Shown: in pieces, positions 56,402-64,000 of the stretch | How the letters are laid out: every line of letters starts with the position of its first letter | Position numbering within the stretch: position 1 is the first letter of the stretch | Source of the DNA: Labrys okinawensis | GTDB lineage: Bacteria > Pseudomonadota > Alphaproteobacteria > Rhizobiales > Labraceae | Direction of reading: 5' to 3' | Assembly (NCBI RefSeq): GCF_002982075.1 | Contig: NZ_PUEJ01000005.1 | Coordinates: 248,001-312,000 of the forward strand | Length of the DNA: 64,000 nucleotides | Notes under the pieces: model-generated | The model's database searches: none | What the model saw: only the letters and a program-made list of their open reading frames with translations | What the model was told of the DNA's origin: nothing | Position numbers and translations under genes: made by a program

Positions 56402-56473
56402 ACCGGTTGCGATTTGACGGAACATAGAGTTGGAGAAAGTGCGGCCTGGAGAAGCTGCGCTTTGCTCTAGAGC
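56401..56473 (-). repeat. Dispersed intergenic repeat, shortened copy 3
   Basis: Read leftwards it runs CTAGAGCAAAGCGCAG and ends CCGTCAAATCGCAACC, matching both ends of the 100-bp element at 3579 and 50484 with the middle deleted. It lies between sixA and yccF. Confidence 0.5.
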
Positions 56474-56524
56474 AAATTCTCGCCTGATTTTCTTGCAAAT
56501 GCAGGAGATTGGAAGGAGAAGCTT

Positions 56525-56983
56525 ATGCGATTGATCGGGAACCTGATCTGGTTCGTCTTCGGGGGCGTCGTTCTTGGCACCGCCTGGTTTCTGCTCGGCC
56601 TGCTTGCCTTCATCACCATCGTCGGAATTCCGTGGGGACGGGCTTGCCTGACGATCTCGAATTTCTGCTTTTTTCCGTTCGGGCGCGAAGCGATCAGCCG
56701 GCGTGAACTCTACCAGAGGGACGATATCGGTACTGGCGGCCTCGGCCTGATCGGCAATGTGATCTGGTTCGTCTTCGCCGGCCTTTGGCTGGCAATCGGC
56801 CATGTCTGCTCGGCACTTTTCTGCTTCATCACCATTATTGGCATTCCCTTCGGCATCCAGCATCTCAAGCTTGCCGGCATCGCCATTGCCCCGATCGGGC
56901 AGACCATCGTCTCCAGGGAGGTGGCCGAGGCAGCTCGGCAAAACAGCGCGCAAGCGCGCGTCGAGACACTGAGACGCCGATAA
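56525..56983 (+). CDS. yccF: YccF family inner membrane protein
   Basis: 152 residues: two copies of the YccF domain (about residues 3-55 and 75-130). Each has a membrane segment pair, IGNLIWFVFGGVVLGTAWF with ITIVGIPWGRACL and IGNVIWFVFAGLWLAIGHV with ITIIGIPFGIQHL. The IGIPxG loops are diagnostic. The function is unknown. AAGGAGAAGCTT stands before the ATG. Confidence 0.92.
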   Translation: MRLIGNLIWFVFGGVVLGTAWFLLGLLAFITIVGIPWGRACLTISNFCFFPFGREAISRRELYQRDDIGTGGLGLIGNVIWFVFAGLWLAIGHVCSALFCFITIIGIPFGIQHLKLAGIAIAPIGQTIVSREVAEAARQNSAQARVETLRRR

Positions 56984-57019
56984 ACAGGCAATGCCGATAA
57001 TGCGCTGGATGACAGCGTG

Positions 57020-58141
57020 TTAGTCGAACTCTTTCAGGAATTGGCTCACGCGTGCCAAGCCCTCGCGCAGGACGGTGCTGGCATTGGCATAGCCGATGCG
57101 CAGATATCCCTCCATGTCCATGGCGCTGCCAGGCGTGAACAGCACGCCGGTGCGCTCCAGCAGGCGGATGCAGAAGGCTTCCGAAGCGATGGGGAGGTCG
57201 TATTTCAGGAGGGCCGTGGTGCCTGAGCGAGGCTTGATATAGCTGATCCGCGGCTCGTCCCTGATCCAGGCATCGAGAATGGCGAGATTGCCGCGCACGA
57301 TCGAGCGGCTGCGTGCCAGGACCTTGTCGCGATTTTCCAGCGCCATGGTGGCGAAATGATCGTCGATCATGCCGACGCTGATGGTGTTGTAGTCGCGATG
57401 GACGGAAACGGCGTGGATCAGATCCATGGGCCCTGCGATCCAGCCCAGGCGCAGGCCCGCGAGCGAATAAGCCTTGGACATGCTGGCGGTGCTGATGCCC
57501 TTTTCGTAGAGATCGGCCATGGAGGCGGTGAAGCCCTCGCCCTCCTGGTCGATGCCGCGATAGACCTCGTCGCACAGCACATAGGCGCCGCAGGCGCGGG
57601 CGATGGCGGCGATCTCTCTCAAAAAGGCTTCGTCCATCAGAGCGCCGGTGGGATTGTTGGGGTTGTTGATGGCGATCAGCTTGGTGCCGGGGAGGGCGAG
57701 GCGGCGCAATTCTTCGAGATCGGGAAGGAAGCCGTTCTCCTCGCGCAGTTTCAGGATCTGTACGTCGGCGCCGTAACTGGCGGGGATCGAGTAATGCTGC
57801 TGATAGGTCGGCAGCACCGAAATTACGCGGTCGCCCGGGTCGACCAGGGTCTCATGCACCAGGGCATTGGCCCCAATGGCGCCATGGGCCACCACGATGT
57901 TCTCGATCTTCTGCCTGGCATAGGTCGCCGCGATGGCGGCACGCAGCCGATCGCTTCCCTCGATGGCACCATAGGTCATCTTCATCGCGAGCAGGTCTTC
58001 GAGGGCGCTGCGGGGCTTGCCTGCGATCTCGAGCAATTGCGCGATTGTCAGCGACTCGACGCAGGTCTCCGCCAGATTGTGTGAACAATGGTTCTCATAC
58101 CCGTTCATCCAAATCTCGACGCCGAAATTGCGAATTTTCAT
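57020..58141 (-). CDS. Class I/II PLP-dependent aminotransferase
   Basis: 373 residues. NNPNNPTGALMDEAFLREIA (substrate loop) and TASMSKAYSLAGLRLGW (PLP lysine around residue 220) identify a fold-type I aminotransferase; DEVYRGID binds the cofactor ring. Substrate is not predictable. Divergent from an XRE-cupin regulator with direct repeats GCATTATATTGC between, so probably controlled by it, a layout typical of amino acid-responsive pairs. Confidence 0.88.
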   Translation of the reverse strand: MKIRNFGVEIWMNGYENHCSHNLAETCVESLTIAQLLEIAGKPRSALEDLLAMKMTYGAIEGSDRLRAAIAATYARQKIENIVVAHGAIGANALVHETLVDPGDRVISVLPTYQQHYSIPASYGADVQILKLREENGFLPDLEELRRLALPGTKLIAINNPNNPTGALMDEAFLREIAAIARACGAYVLCDEVYRGIDQEGEGFTASMADLYEKGISTASMSKAYSLAGLRLGWIAGPMDLIHAVSVHRDYNTISVGMIDDHFATMALENRDKVLARSRSIVRGNLAILDAWIRDEPRISYIKPRSGTTALLKYDLPIASEAFCIRLLERTGVLFTPGSAMDMEGYLRIGYANASTVLREGLARVSQFLKEFD

Positions 58142-58165
58142 GCCGATTGCCGTCCTGCCTGTTGC

Positions 58166-58201
58166 GCATTATATTGCTCATTCATATGTGCATTATATTG
58201 C
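58166..58201. promoter_or_regulatory. Direct-repeat operator of the aminotransferase/XRE pair
   Basis: GCATTATATTGC occurs at 58166-58177 and again at 58190-58201, exactly 24 bases apart. It lies in the divergent promoter region (58142-58222). Confidence 0.6.
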
Positions 58202-58222
58202 GCAGTCAAGGAACGAGATGAA

Positions 58223-58765
58223 ATGGCGGATGTGCTCGTCCATGTCGGGGCCAATGTCAGACGCCTGCGCGCGGCGGCAGGATTGAGCCAGGCGGCTCTC
58301 GCGGAAGCCAGCGGCCTCAGCCGGCGGCTGATCGTGGCTGTGGAGGCGGGGGACGCCAATATCTCCCTGGCCAATCTCGACCGGCTGGCCGGTGTCCTCG
58401 GCGTGGATTTTGGAACCATCGTCCGCGATCCGGGCCAGGCCGGCAATCAGCGTGTCGACCAGCTCGGCTGGCGTGGGATGCATCCCGACAGCCGCGCCGC
58501 TTTCCTGGGGGCTGCTCCGGCGCGAAACACTGCGGAGCTCTGGATCTGGAGCCTCGGCGCCGGCGATCGCTATGACGCGCTACCGGACGCCGAAGGCTGG
58601 CGCGAAATGCTCTACGTCGTCGAAGGCGTGCTGATCGTCGAGACGGCCGGCGGCGGCAAGGTCGTCACGACAGGCGATTTCCTGATCTTCGACAGTTCGC
58701 AATCCTACAGCTACGTCAATGCGGGACAGAGCATCGTGCGCTTCGTGCGTAATGTGGTGTCGTGA
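58223..58765 (+). CDS. XRE-type regulator with C-terminal cupin
   Basis: 180 residues. HTH at residues 5-65 (VGANVRRLRAAAGLSQAALA then SGLSRRLIVAVEAGDANISL) and a cupin at 105-180 (REMLYVVEGVLIVETAGGGK, TGDFLIFDSSQSYSYVNAG). The ATG at 58223 follows AAGGAA; the upstream frame to 58088 crosses the operator. It resembles the regulator at 8158-8769 in layout but is not its close copy. It probably controls itself and the aminotransferase. Confidence 0.87.
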   Translation: MADVLVHVGANVRRLRAAAGLSQAALAEASGLSRRLIVAVEAGDANISLANLDRLAGVLGVDFGTIVRDPGQAGNQRVDQLGWRGMHPDSRAAFLGAAPARNTAELWIWSLGAGDRYDALPDAEGWREMLYVVEGVLIVETAGGGKVVTTGDFLIFDSSQSYSYVNAGQSIVRFVRNVVS

Positions 58766-58767
58766 CG

Positions 58768-58891
58768 GAAGCGAAGAGGCGGACGAGACGTCGGCGGTCC
58801 CAGCCGCGGAGGTTCCTGCGCAAACCTTGTTCGGTTCACGAGGGTAGCGCCGAGACGGGGACCGCGGACGTCTCGTCGGCCTCTTCGCCTC
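58768..58891. repeat. Large inverted repeat after the XRE-cupin gene
   Basis: GAAGCGAAGAGGCGGACGAG plus ACGTCGGCGGTCCC (58768-58801) is repeated inverted, with only a few mismatches, ending at 58891 (GGGGACCGCGGACGTCTCGT and GGCCTCTTCGCCTC). The centre is about 55 bases. It starts three bases after the regulator stop. No T-run follows, so it is more likely a small mobile-type element or an mRNA-stabilising hairpin than a terminator. Confidence 0.65.
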
Positions 58892-58954
58892 TGACGGTTG
58901 TCGTCGCGGGTTTCAGGACGAGTGCTGGAATTTTGCCGCGCTTGCCCTTAAGTG

Positions 58955-60439
58955 ATGCGGACCATGCCGCCACAAGCCTCCTCCTGGATGTCCGTGTTCG
59001 ACGAAGCGCTGATCGCGGCCAAGAGCCTGGCGGGCTTCGCGGCGTCGAGCTTCAATCCGACCGTCCGGCTTGGCGTCACCGGCCTTTCGCGCGCCGGCAA
59101 GACCGTGTTCATCACCGCTCTGGTGCAGGCCCTGGTCGAGGGAGGCCGCCTGCCGGTGTTCCGTGCGCAGGCCGAGGGACGCATTGCCGGCTCCTCCCTG
59201 TCGCCGCAGCCGGACGACACCGTGCCGCGTTTCGACTACGAAGCCCATCTGGCGGATCTGGCTGGCCCGGCGCGGCGCTGGCCCGATTCGACGCGCCAGA
59301 TCTCGGAACTGCGTCTGGTCATCGATTTCCAGTCCAACCGGCGCTTTGCCGCCGGCATGTCGCGCCTCACCCTCGACATCGTCGACTATCCCGGCGAATG
59401 GCTGCTCGATCTGCCGTTGCTCAATATGAGCTATGCCGAATGGTCGGCGCAGACGATTGCCGCCAGCCGCGAGGGATCGCGCCTGGCCATTGCCGGCCCC
59501 TGGCACGAAATACTGGTCAGGCTCGATCCGGCGGCCGCGGAGAACGAGACTTTGGCGCGCGAGGCGGCGGCCTTGTTCACCGCTTATCTCAAAGCAGGGC
59601 GCGACGAGCGCTTCGCGCTCTCGACCCTGCCGCCGGGGCGCTTCCTGCTGCCGGGCGATCTCGACGGTTCGCCGGCCCTGACCTTCGCGCCGCTTGATCT
59701 CTCCAGGGCCGGGGAGGTCAAGGCCGGCTCTCTCCATGCCATGATGGAGCGACGTTTCGAGGCCTATAAGCACAAGATCGTGCGCCCCTTCTTCACGCAT
59801 CATTTCGCGCGGCTCGACCGCCAGATCGTGCTGGTCGACGCGTTGTCCGCCCTCAATGCCGGCCCCCAGGCCGTGCATGATCTCGAGACCGCCCTGACGT
59901 CGGTGCTGTCGGCCTTCCGGGTGGGCGCGAACAACTGGTGGTCGGCGATCTTCCGGCCGCGCATCCAGAAAATCCTGTTCGCCGCGACCAAGGCCGACCA
60001 TCTCCATCACACCAGCCATGACCGGCTCGAGGCGATCCTGCGCAAGATGGCGGATGGCGCCATCGGCCGGGCCGCCTTTTCGGGGGCCAGCGTGGATGTG
60101 GTGGCACTCGCCTCCATTCGCGCGACCAGGGAGGCCAGCGTCAAGCAGGGGCGAGAGAACCTGCCCTGCATCATCGGTACGCCCATGGCCGGCGAGCGCT
60201 CTGCCGATGAGGTTTTCGATGGCGAGGCCGAGATCGCCGTGTTCCCGGGCGAACTGCCCGAAGACCCCAATGCCGTGTTCTCGGGGGGCGGCTTCAACGG
60301 TCTCGAAAACCTCCGGGAAGGCGGGGTCGACTACCGTTTCATCCGCTTCCGGCCGCCGAGGCTGGAAGACGGCCAGATCTTTCCCCATATTCGCCTGGAC
60401 CGGGCACTCGAATTCCTGATCGGTGACAAACTGGCGTGA
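58955..60439 (+). CDS. ycjX: YcjX family P-loop GTPase-like protein
   Basis: 494 residues. Walker A GLSRAGKT near residue 43 and the conserved family blocks DIVDYPGEWLLDLPLLNMSY and FAATKADHLHHTSHDRLEAI define the DUF463/YcjX family, a putative GTPase linked to stress (phage-shock) in enterobacteria. The partner YcjF homologue follows after seven bases. Start at ATG 58955; GTG at 58952 is possible and no strong ribosome site is seen. Confidence 0.93.
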   Translation: MRTMPPQASSWMSVFDEALIAAKSLAGFAASSFNPTVRLGVTGLSRAGKTVFITALVQALVEGGRLPVFRAQAEGRIAGSSLSPQPDDTVPRFDYEAHLADLAGPARRWPDSTRQISELRLVIDFQSNRRFAAGMSRLTLDIVDYPGEWLLDLPLLNMSYAEWSAQTIAASREGSRLAIAGPWHEILVRLDPAAAENETLAREAAALFTAYLKAGRDERFALSTLPPGRFLLPGDLDGSPALTFAPLDLSRAGEVKAGSLHAMMERRFEAYKHKIVRPFFTHHFARLDRQIVLVDALSALNAGPQAVHDLETALTSVLSAFRVGANNWWSAIFRPRIQKILFAATKADHLHHTSHDRLEAILRKMADGAIGRAAFSGASVDVVALASIRATREASVKQGRENLPCIIGTPMAGERSADEVFDGEAEIAVFPGELPEDPNAVFSGGGFNGLENLREGGVDYRFIRFRPPRLEDGQIFPHIRLDRALEFLIGDKLA

Positions 60440-60446
60440 GTGAATA

Positions 60447-61469
60447 ATGACGGAACCCCGCAAGCCGCGCGCCTTCCGCCTCGACGACCCCAATGTGGTG
60501 ATGGCCGACACGCCGGTTGCGGCTGCGATGCGGCGCGGCCATGTCGTGGTGACGCCCGAACCGGAAATTTTCGAGGAGGTGGCTGCCGAACCCGTCCCGC
60601 AACGGCCGCACCGTTCGCGCTGGGGCACCTTGTTCTGGTCGGCGGTGGGCGGGCTCGTGTCCCTGACTATCGGCCTTTCTCTTACCAAGCTGATCGACGA
60701 CCTCTTTTCCTATGCCGGCTGGCTCGGCTGGCTCGGCGCTGGCCTCGCCGGGCTGGCGGCGTTGGCTTTCGCGGTCATCGCCATCCGCGAGATCACCGGC
60801 TTGATGCGGCTGTCGCGCATCGAGCATCTGCACGACCGGGCGCTGCTGGCCATTGCCAAGGATGACCGCGACGCGGCACGCGGGCTGTCGCGCGATCTCG
60901 TCAAGCTCTATGCCGCCAATCCGCGCATGGCCAGGGCCCGCGCGGCAGTGGAGGCGGCGGCCGGCGATATCGTCGACGGTGCGGACCTGATCAGGGTCAC
61001 AGAGCGCGAACTGATGGGACCGCTCGATGCGGAGGCCCAGCGGATCATTGCCGATGCGGCCAAGCGGGTGTCGCTGGTCACCGCCGTCAGCCCGCGCGCC
61101 GTGGTCGACATATTTTTCGTGGGGGCGGAGACGCTACGCGTGATCCGGCGGCTCGCGACCCTCTATGGGGGGCGGCCGGGCGGGCTGGGCATGATGCGCC
61201 TCCTGCGCCATGCCCTCGGCAATCTTGCCGTCACCGGCGGGATGGCCGCCGGCGATTCCCTGATCAGCCAAGCTCTCGGCCATGGCCTGGCCTCGCGCAT
61301 ATCGGCCAAGCTGGGGGAAGGCGTCCTGAACGGCATCCTGACGGCACGCCTCGGGCTTGCGGCCATGATGGCCTCCCGGCCGATGCCCTTCGATGCCTTG
61401 CCGAGGCCGGGTGTGACGGACGTCGCCGGAGGCCTCATTCTAAAGAGCAAGGAGGACGCGGCCGGCTAA
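60447..61469 (+). CDS. ycjF: YcjF family (DUF697, UPF0283) inner membrane protein
   Basis: 340 residues. Two adjacent membrane helices at about 55-80 and 88-112 (FWSAVGGLVSLTIGLSL, LGAGLAGLAALAFAVIAI), then helical soluble parts ending in the DUF697 region (VSPRAVVDIFFVGAETLRVI, LARLGLAAMMAS). YcjX-YcjF pairs are usually cotranscribed, as here (gap 7 bases). Their function is unknown beyond the membrane-stress link. Confidence 0.93.
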   Translation: MTEPRKPRAFRLDDPNVVMADTPVAAAMRRGHVVVTPEPEIFEEVAAEPVPQRPHRSRWGTLFWSAVGGLVSLTIGLSLTKLIDDLFSYAGWLGWLGAGLAGLAALAFAVIAIREITGLMRLSRIEHLHDRALLAIAKDDRDAARGLSRDLVKLYAANPRMARARAAVEAAAGDIVDGADLIRVTERELMGPLDAEAQRIIADAAKRVSLVTAVSPRAVVDIFFVGAETLRVIRRLATLYGGRPGGLGMMRLLRHALGNLAVTGGMAAGDSLISQALGHGLASRISAKLGEGVLNGILTARLGLAAMMASRPMPFDALPRPGVTDVAGGLILKSKEDAAG

Positions 61470-61584
61470 GCCATGTGCACAACTTTATCGTTTTCAACGA
61501 ATCGGTGACAACGAAGAGCATTGTCGTAACGCGTCACTGCGACTATAGACCTCTCGCCCAGTAGCGGAGTGTTGGGATTCTTAC

Positions 61585-62004
61585 ATGACTTCATTGAGTG
61601 TAGATACCAATTATCGGCCGACTGACGACGAGCCTTTCATGAACGAGCGTCAGCGGGACTATTTCCGGCGCAAGCTCAATGCCTGGAAGCTCGACATCCT
61701 GCGCGAAGCGCAGGATACCATCGCCAATCTGCAGGCCGAGAACGAGAACCACCCCGATCTAGCCGATCGTGCCTCTTCGGAAACGGATCGTGCCATCGAA
61801 CTGCGAGCCCGGGATCGCCAGCGCAAGCTGATCTCGAAGATCGATGCGGCTCTTGCCCGTATCGATGACGGCTCCTACGGTTATTGCGAAGAAACGGGCG
61901 AACCGATCTCGCTCAAGCGTCTTGACGCCAGGCCGATCGCGACCTTGTCCCTGGAGGCCCAGGAACGGCATGAGCGCCGCGAGCGTGTCTATCGCGACGA
62001 CTAG
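61585..62004 (+). CDS. dksA: DksA/TraR family transcription factor
   Basis: 139 residues: N-terminal coiled coil (residues 20-80) and a degraded zinc finger YGYCEETGEPISLKRLDARP with a single Cys where classic DksA has four. This C-x-x-T form is normal in alphaproteobacteria and still acts with ppGpp on RNA polymerase; the coiled-coil tip has the acidic pair needed (ADRASSETDRA). A strong terminator follows at 62118. Confidence 0.93.
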   Translation: MTSLSVDTNYRPTDDEPFMNERQRDYFRRKLNAWKLDILREAQDTIANLQAENENHPDLADRASSETDRAIELRARDRQRKLISKIDAALARIDDGSYGYCEETGEPISLKRLDARPIATLSLEAQERHERRERVYRDD

Positions 62005-62117
62005 AGCGCCCGACGATCGCCGGGTCATTCCGGAATCGCGTGGACGCATCGAAACAGGCGAGTGAGGCAAGCGCGCGTTCAGGCATGAATGCGTTGAGCT
62101 CAGGAGATTTGTCGACT

Positions 62118-62169
62118 GCCGGTCTTCTCAGCTTCATCGGGCGATGGAGCTGAGAAGACCGGCATTTTT
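62118..62169 (+). terminator. dksA terminator
   Basis: GCCGGTCTTCTCAGCT (62118-62133) and AGCTGAGAAGACCGGC (62148-62163) form a 16-bp stem followed by ATTTTTG. It is 114 bases past the dksA stop. Confidence 0.93.
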
Positions 62170-62266
62170 GTTTTCGGGGACGCCTGGTGGCCCGCCTTGG
62201 CCCGGGCTGCTCATGCGCCATGGCGCCGCCTTGACTTTCGGCGATGGCTTAGCTGCATATGCGGCC

Positions 62267-62641
62267 ATGGTTCTGTCCCGCCACCTCCCATTGCTGCGGC
62301 AATGCCTGGCCGCCTTGCTTGCCCTTGGGCTGCTGCTCAATGGCATGGGTGGTTCGCTGGCAAGCGAGGAGAACCGGGGAGGCACCGCGACCGTCGTCAT
62401 CGCCGGCACGATCGTGACGGTCTGCCAGTTGGGTGATGCAGACGCTGGCGGCAAGGTCCATGGCGGCCACTCCTGTGACCAATGCGCACTCCGTCTGGCG
62501 CCGGTGCTGCCGCAGGCCCTTGCGGTCGCCAGCATCATCCGCTTCCCGCAGATCGTCAGGCGCCGCCCCCCACAGGGCTTTTTCGCGGTAATCCGGCAGG
62601 ACCACAGGCCCGTCTGGCCACGCGGACCGCCGATAGGCTGA
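62267..62641 (+). CDS. DUF2946-like secreted protein next to copper genes
   Basis: 124 residues from ATG at 62267. A signal-type hydrophobic segment (LRQCLAALLALGLLLNGMGG) precedes a short domain with HSCDQCALRLAPVLP, the CxxC that marks the DUF2946 family. An upstream ATG at 62144 sits inside the dksA terminator stem, so it is rejected. It precedes PCuAC by 69 bases, so copper handling is plausible. The start is uncertain, no ribosome site is clear. Confidence 0.65.
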   Translation: MVLSRHLPLLRQCLAALLALGLLLNGMGGSLASEENRGGTATVVIAGTIVTVCQLGDADAGGKVHGGHSCDQCALRLAPVLPQALAVASIIRFPQIVRRRPPQGFFAVIRQDHRPVWPRGPPIG

Positions 62642-62710
62642 ACGGTTCATCGCTTTCGTCCCTTCTCTGCAGCCTGTGCAGGGCTGCTCGATTCCGTTCA
62701 GGTATTCCCC

Positions 62711-63196
62711 ATGAAACTCGTTCCATTTTTCGGCGCTCTCGCGCTTTCCTCCGCGCTCGCTATCCCCGCGCTCGCCCATGACTACAAGACCGGCACGCTC
62801 CAGATCGCTCATCCCTGGACCCGGGCCACGCCGCAGGGGGCTCCGGTGGCAGGCGGCTACACCATCATCGAGAATACGGGTGATCAGCCCGACAAGCTGA
62901 TCGGCGGCAGTTTCTCGGTATCCTCCGGTTTTTCGATCCACCAGATGTCGAACCAGGACGGCGTCATGAAGATGGCGCCCGTCGAAGGTGGACTGGAAAT
63001 TCCCGCTCATGGCAAGGTTGAACTCAGCCCGTCATCCTTCCATCTGATGTTCACGGGGCTCAAGCAGCAGCTCAAGCCCAACCAGTCCATCGACGGCACG
63101 CTCGTATTCGAGAAAGCCGGGACGGTGCCGGTGAAATTCAAGGTCGAGGCCATCGGCGCCAAGCAGCCTGCGCAGGCTGACCACAGCAACCATTGA
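62711..63196 (+). CDS. PCuAC-type periplasmic copper chaperone
   Basis: 161 residues. Signal peptide ending at ALAHDYKT. The copper(I) ligands are seen as HQM near residue 78, MKM near residue 87 and the later HLM, which fits the H-(M)-x10-M-x21-H-x-M motif. The C-terminal His tail (ADHSNH) may bind copper(II). It hands copper to cytochrome oxidase, assisted by SCO1 encoded just downstream. Confidence 0.9.
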   Translation: MKLVPFFGALALSSALAIPALAHDYKTGTLQIAHPWTRATPQGAPVAGGYTIIENTGDQPDKLIGGSFSVSSGFSIHQMSNQDGVMKMAPVEGGLEIPAHGKVELSPSSFHLMFTGLKQQLKPNQSIDGTLVFEKAGTVPVKFKVEAIGAKQPAQADHSNH

Positions 63197-63210
63197 GATG
63201 GGAGGCGTCC

Positions 63211-63807
63211 ATGGCGCTCAAATCCAATCGTCTGCAACTGGTCGTTCTCGTTGCGTTGCTCGCCGTGCTGGCGGCGGCCGGCGTGCTCGCCCTGCAGAGC
63301 ATGGGCGGCAAGCCGACGGCCCAGTCCAGCTTTATCGGCGGTGATTTCAGCCTGACCAATCAGGATGGCAAGCCGGTGACCCAGGCCACTTTCCTGGGCA
63401 AGCCGACGGCCTATTTCTTCGGCTACACCAATTGTCCGGATGCCTGCCCGACCACGCTGACCGACATGACCGACCGCCTCAAGGCGCTCGGGCCTGACGG
63501 AGACAAGTTCAACGTCGTGTTCGTCTCGGTGGACCCGGCACGCGATACGCCGCAACTGCTCAAGACCTATCTGGAAAGCTTCGATCCGCGCATCACCGCC
63601 GCCACCGGCACGCCCGAGCAGGTGGCCGACATCATCAAGAAATTCCGCGTCTACGCCAAGAAGGTCGGGGAGGGGGACGGCTACACCTTCGATCATTCCA
63701 CGGCGGTCTACATGATGAACGCCAAGGGCGAACTGGTGACGCTGATCGACTACCAGGCGCCCCGTGAGGAGGCGCTGGAAAAGATGCGTCGCGCGCTCAC
63801 CTCGTGA
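63211..63807 (+). CDS. SCO1/SenC copper chaperone
   Basis: 198 residues. N-terminal anchor (residues 8-28), thioredoxin fold with copper site C-x3-C in GYTNCPDACPTTL and the third ligand His in YTFDHSTAVY. It inserts copper into the CuA or CuB site of cytochrome oxidase. The ATG at 63211 follows GGGAGG; the frame upstream starts inside the PCuAC stop. The 3' end overlaps the next gene by four bases. Confidence 0.95.
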   Translation: MALKSNRLQLVVLVALLAVLAAAGVLALQSMGGKPTAQSSFIGGDFSLTNQDGKPVTQATFLGKPTAYFFGYTNCPDACPTTLTDMTDRLKALGPDGDKFNVVFVSVDPARDTPQLLKTYLESFDPRITAATGTPEQVADIIKKFRVYAKKVGEGDGYTFDHSTAVYMMNAKGELVTLIDYQAPREEALEKMRRALTS

Positions 63808-64000
63808 ACAGGCTCGTCTGGTTCGGTCTGGCCGCGGCACTCGGTGGTGTCGCGGTCGGGACTTTCATTGCCTTGCGTTCCGTCGGCGAGGTCGCGCCGC
63901 CTCCACCGCCTGCGCAAGCCGTTGCCGACATCCGCCCACCGGACGCAACCTTCGGCCCGGTGTTCGAACCTTGCGCCCACTGCCACCAGATCGGGCGCGG
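63804..64000 (+). CDS. c-type cytochrome (3' truncated by the window)
   Basis: A GTG start at 63804 overlaps the SCO1 stop (GTGA). About 65 codons are visible: an N-terminal membrane anchor (LVWFGLAAALGGVAVGTFIA), a Pro-rich linker and the heme motif CAHCH. It is part of the same operon as PCuAC and SCO1, and it continues past the window end. It is probably a cytochrome c that uses or feeds the copper oxidase. Confidence 0.8.
   Translation, partial: MNRLVWFGLAAALGGVAVGTFIALRSVGEVAPPPPPAQAVADIRPPDATFGPVFEPCAHCHQIGR

Noticed and set aside
62144..62266. Longer N-terminus of the DUF2946 protein from ATG 62144
   Set aside because: The ATG lies inside the dksA terminator stem, and the extension would precede the signal peptide.

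Overview
The window is ordinary GC-rich alphaproteobacterial chromosome, most likely from a member of the Hyphomicrobiales (Rhizobiales). The signs are a giant GPR/RgsE-type polar-growth coiled-coil protein, a rhizobial dctA/dctBD locus with a textbook sigma-54 promoter, an alphaproteobacterial single-cysteine DksA, DUF3422, DUF2852 and DgcN/DgcA proteins, and several families of dispersed intergenic palindromes. No phage, IS element, CRISPR array or rRNA operon was seen. The genus cannot be fixed from the sequence alone.

Layout. 1-2.2 kb: the end of a DUF3422 protein, two small ORFs and a gene-less stretch with two terminators (possible small RNAs). 2.3-4.0 kb: a JmjC/cupin-8 protein in an AT-rich patch, a dispersed repeat and tRNA-Lys(CTT). 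4.2-12 kb: a lone molybdenum hydroxylase large subunit, VOC and AraC genes, an XRE-cupin regulator, a QueA-like/SDR pair preceded by a perfect palindrome, and DNA polymerase IV. 12-14.4 kb: a TetR regulator divergent from a flavin monooxygenase, with a 17-bp inverted-repeat operator. 14.4-17.7 kb: a RamB/ScfR-type regulator divergent from a small conserved protein and isocitrate lyase (glyoxylate shunt). 18-22.9 kb: dctD, dctB and dctA (C4-dicarboxylate uptake). 23-31.3 kb: an Ntn-hydrolase, FadL, a FAH-family protein, DUF2852, a probable plcP-agt phosphorus-sparing lipid-remodelling pair, an unknown protein and a LysE exporter. 31.5-38.3 kb: the 2285-residue GPR-like protein. 38.7-42.6 kb: ferredoxin, DgcA, an MFS transporter and an acidic conserved protein. 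42.7-46.9 kb: a four-gene Mla/MCE lipid-transport operon. 47-52.3 kb: DgcN, a FAH hydrolase, DUF3237, AraC-GyrI, a ferredoxin-NADP reductase and a universal stress protein. 52.4-56.4 kb: an envelope proteolysis cluster made of a ClpP-like secreted protease divergent from a caspase-YARHG protein, an M15 peptidase and a SixA phosphatase. 56.5-61.5 kb: YccF, an aminotransferase divergent from XRE-cupin, and YcjX/YcjF. 61.6-64 kb: DksA, then DUF2946, PCuAC, SCO1 and a truncated cytochrome c (copper supply to cytochrome oxidase).

The genes suggest a metabolically versatile soil or plant-associated heterotroph using organic acids, fatty acids and D-amino acids. No single new system is proven. The best candidates for new biology are the caspase/M15/SixA module facing a ClpP-like protease, the QueA-like/SDR pair with its palindrome over the ribosome-binding site, the small conserved gene between the ScfR operator and aceA, and the uncharacterised dispersed repeats.
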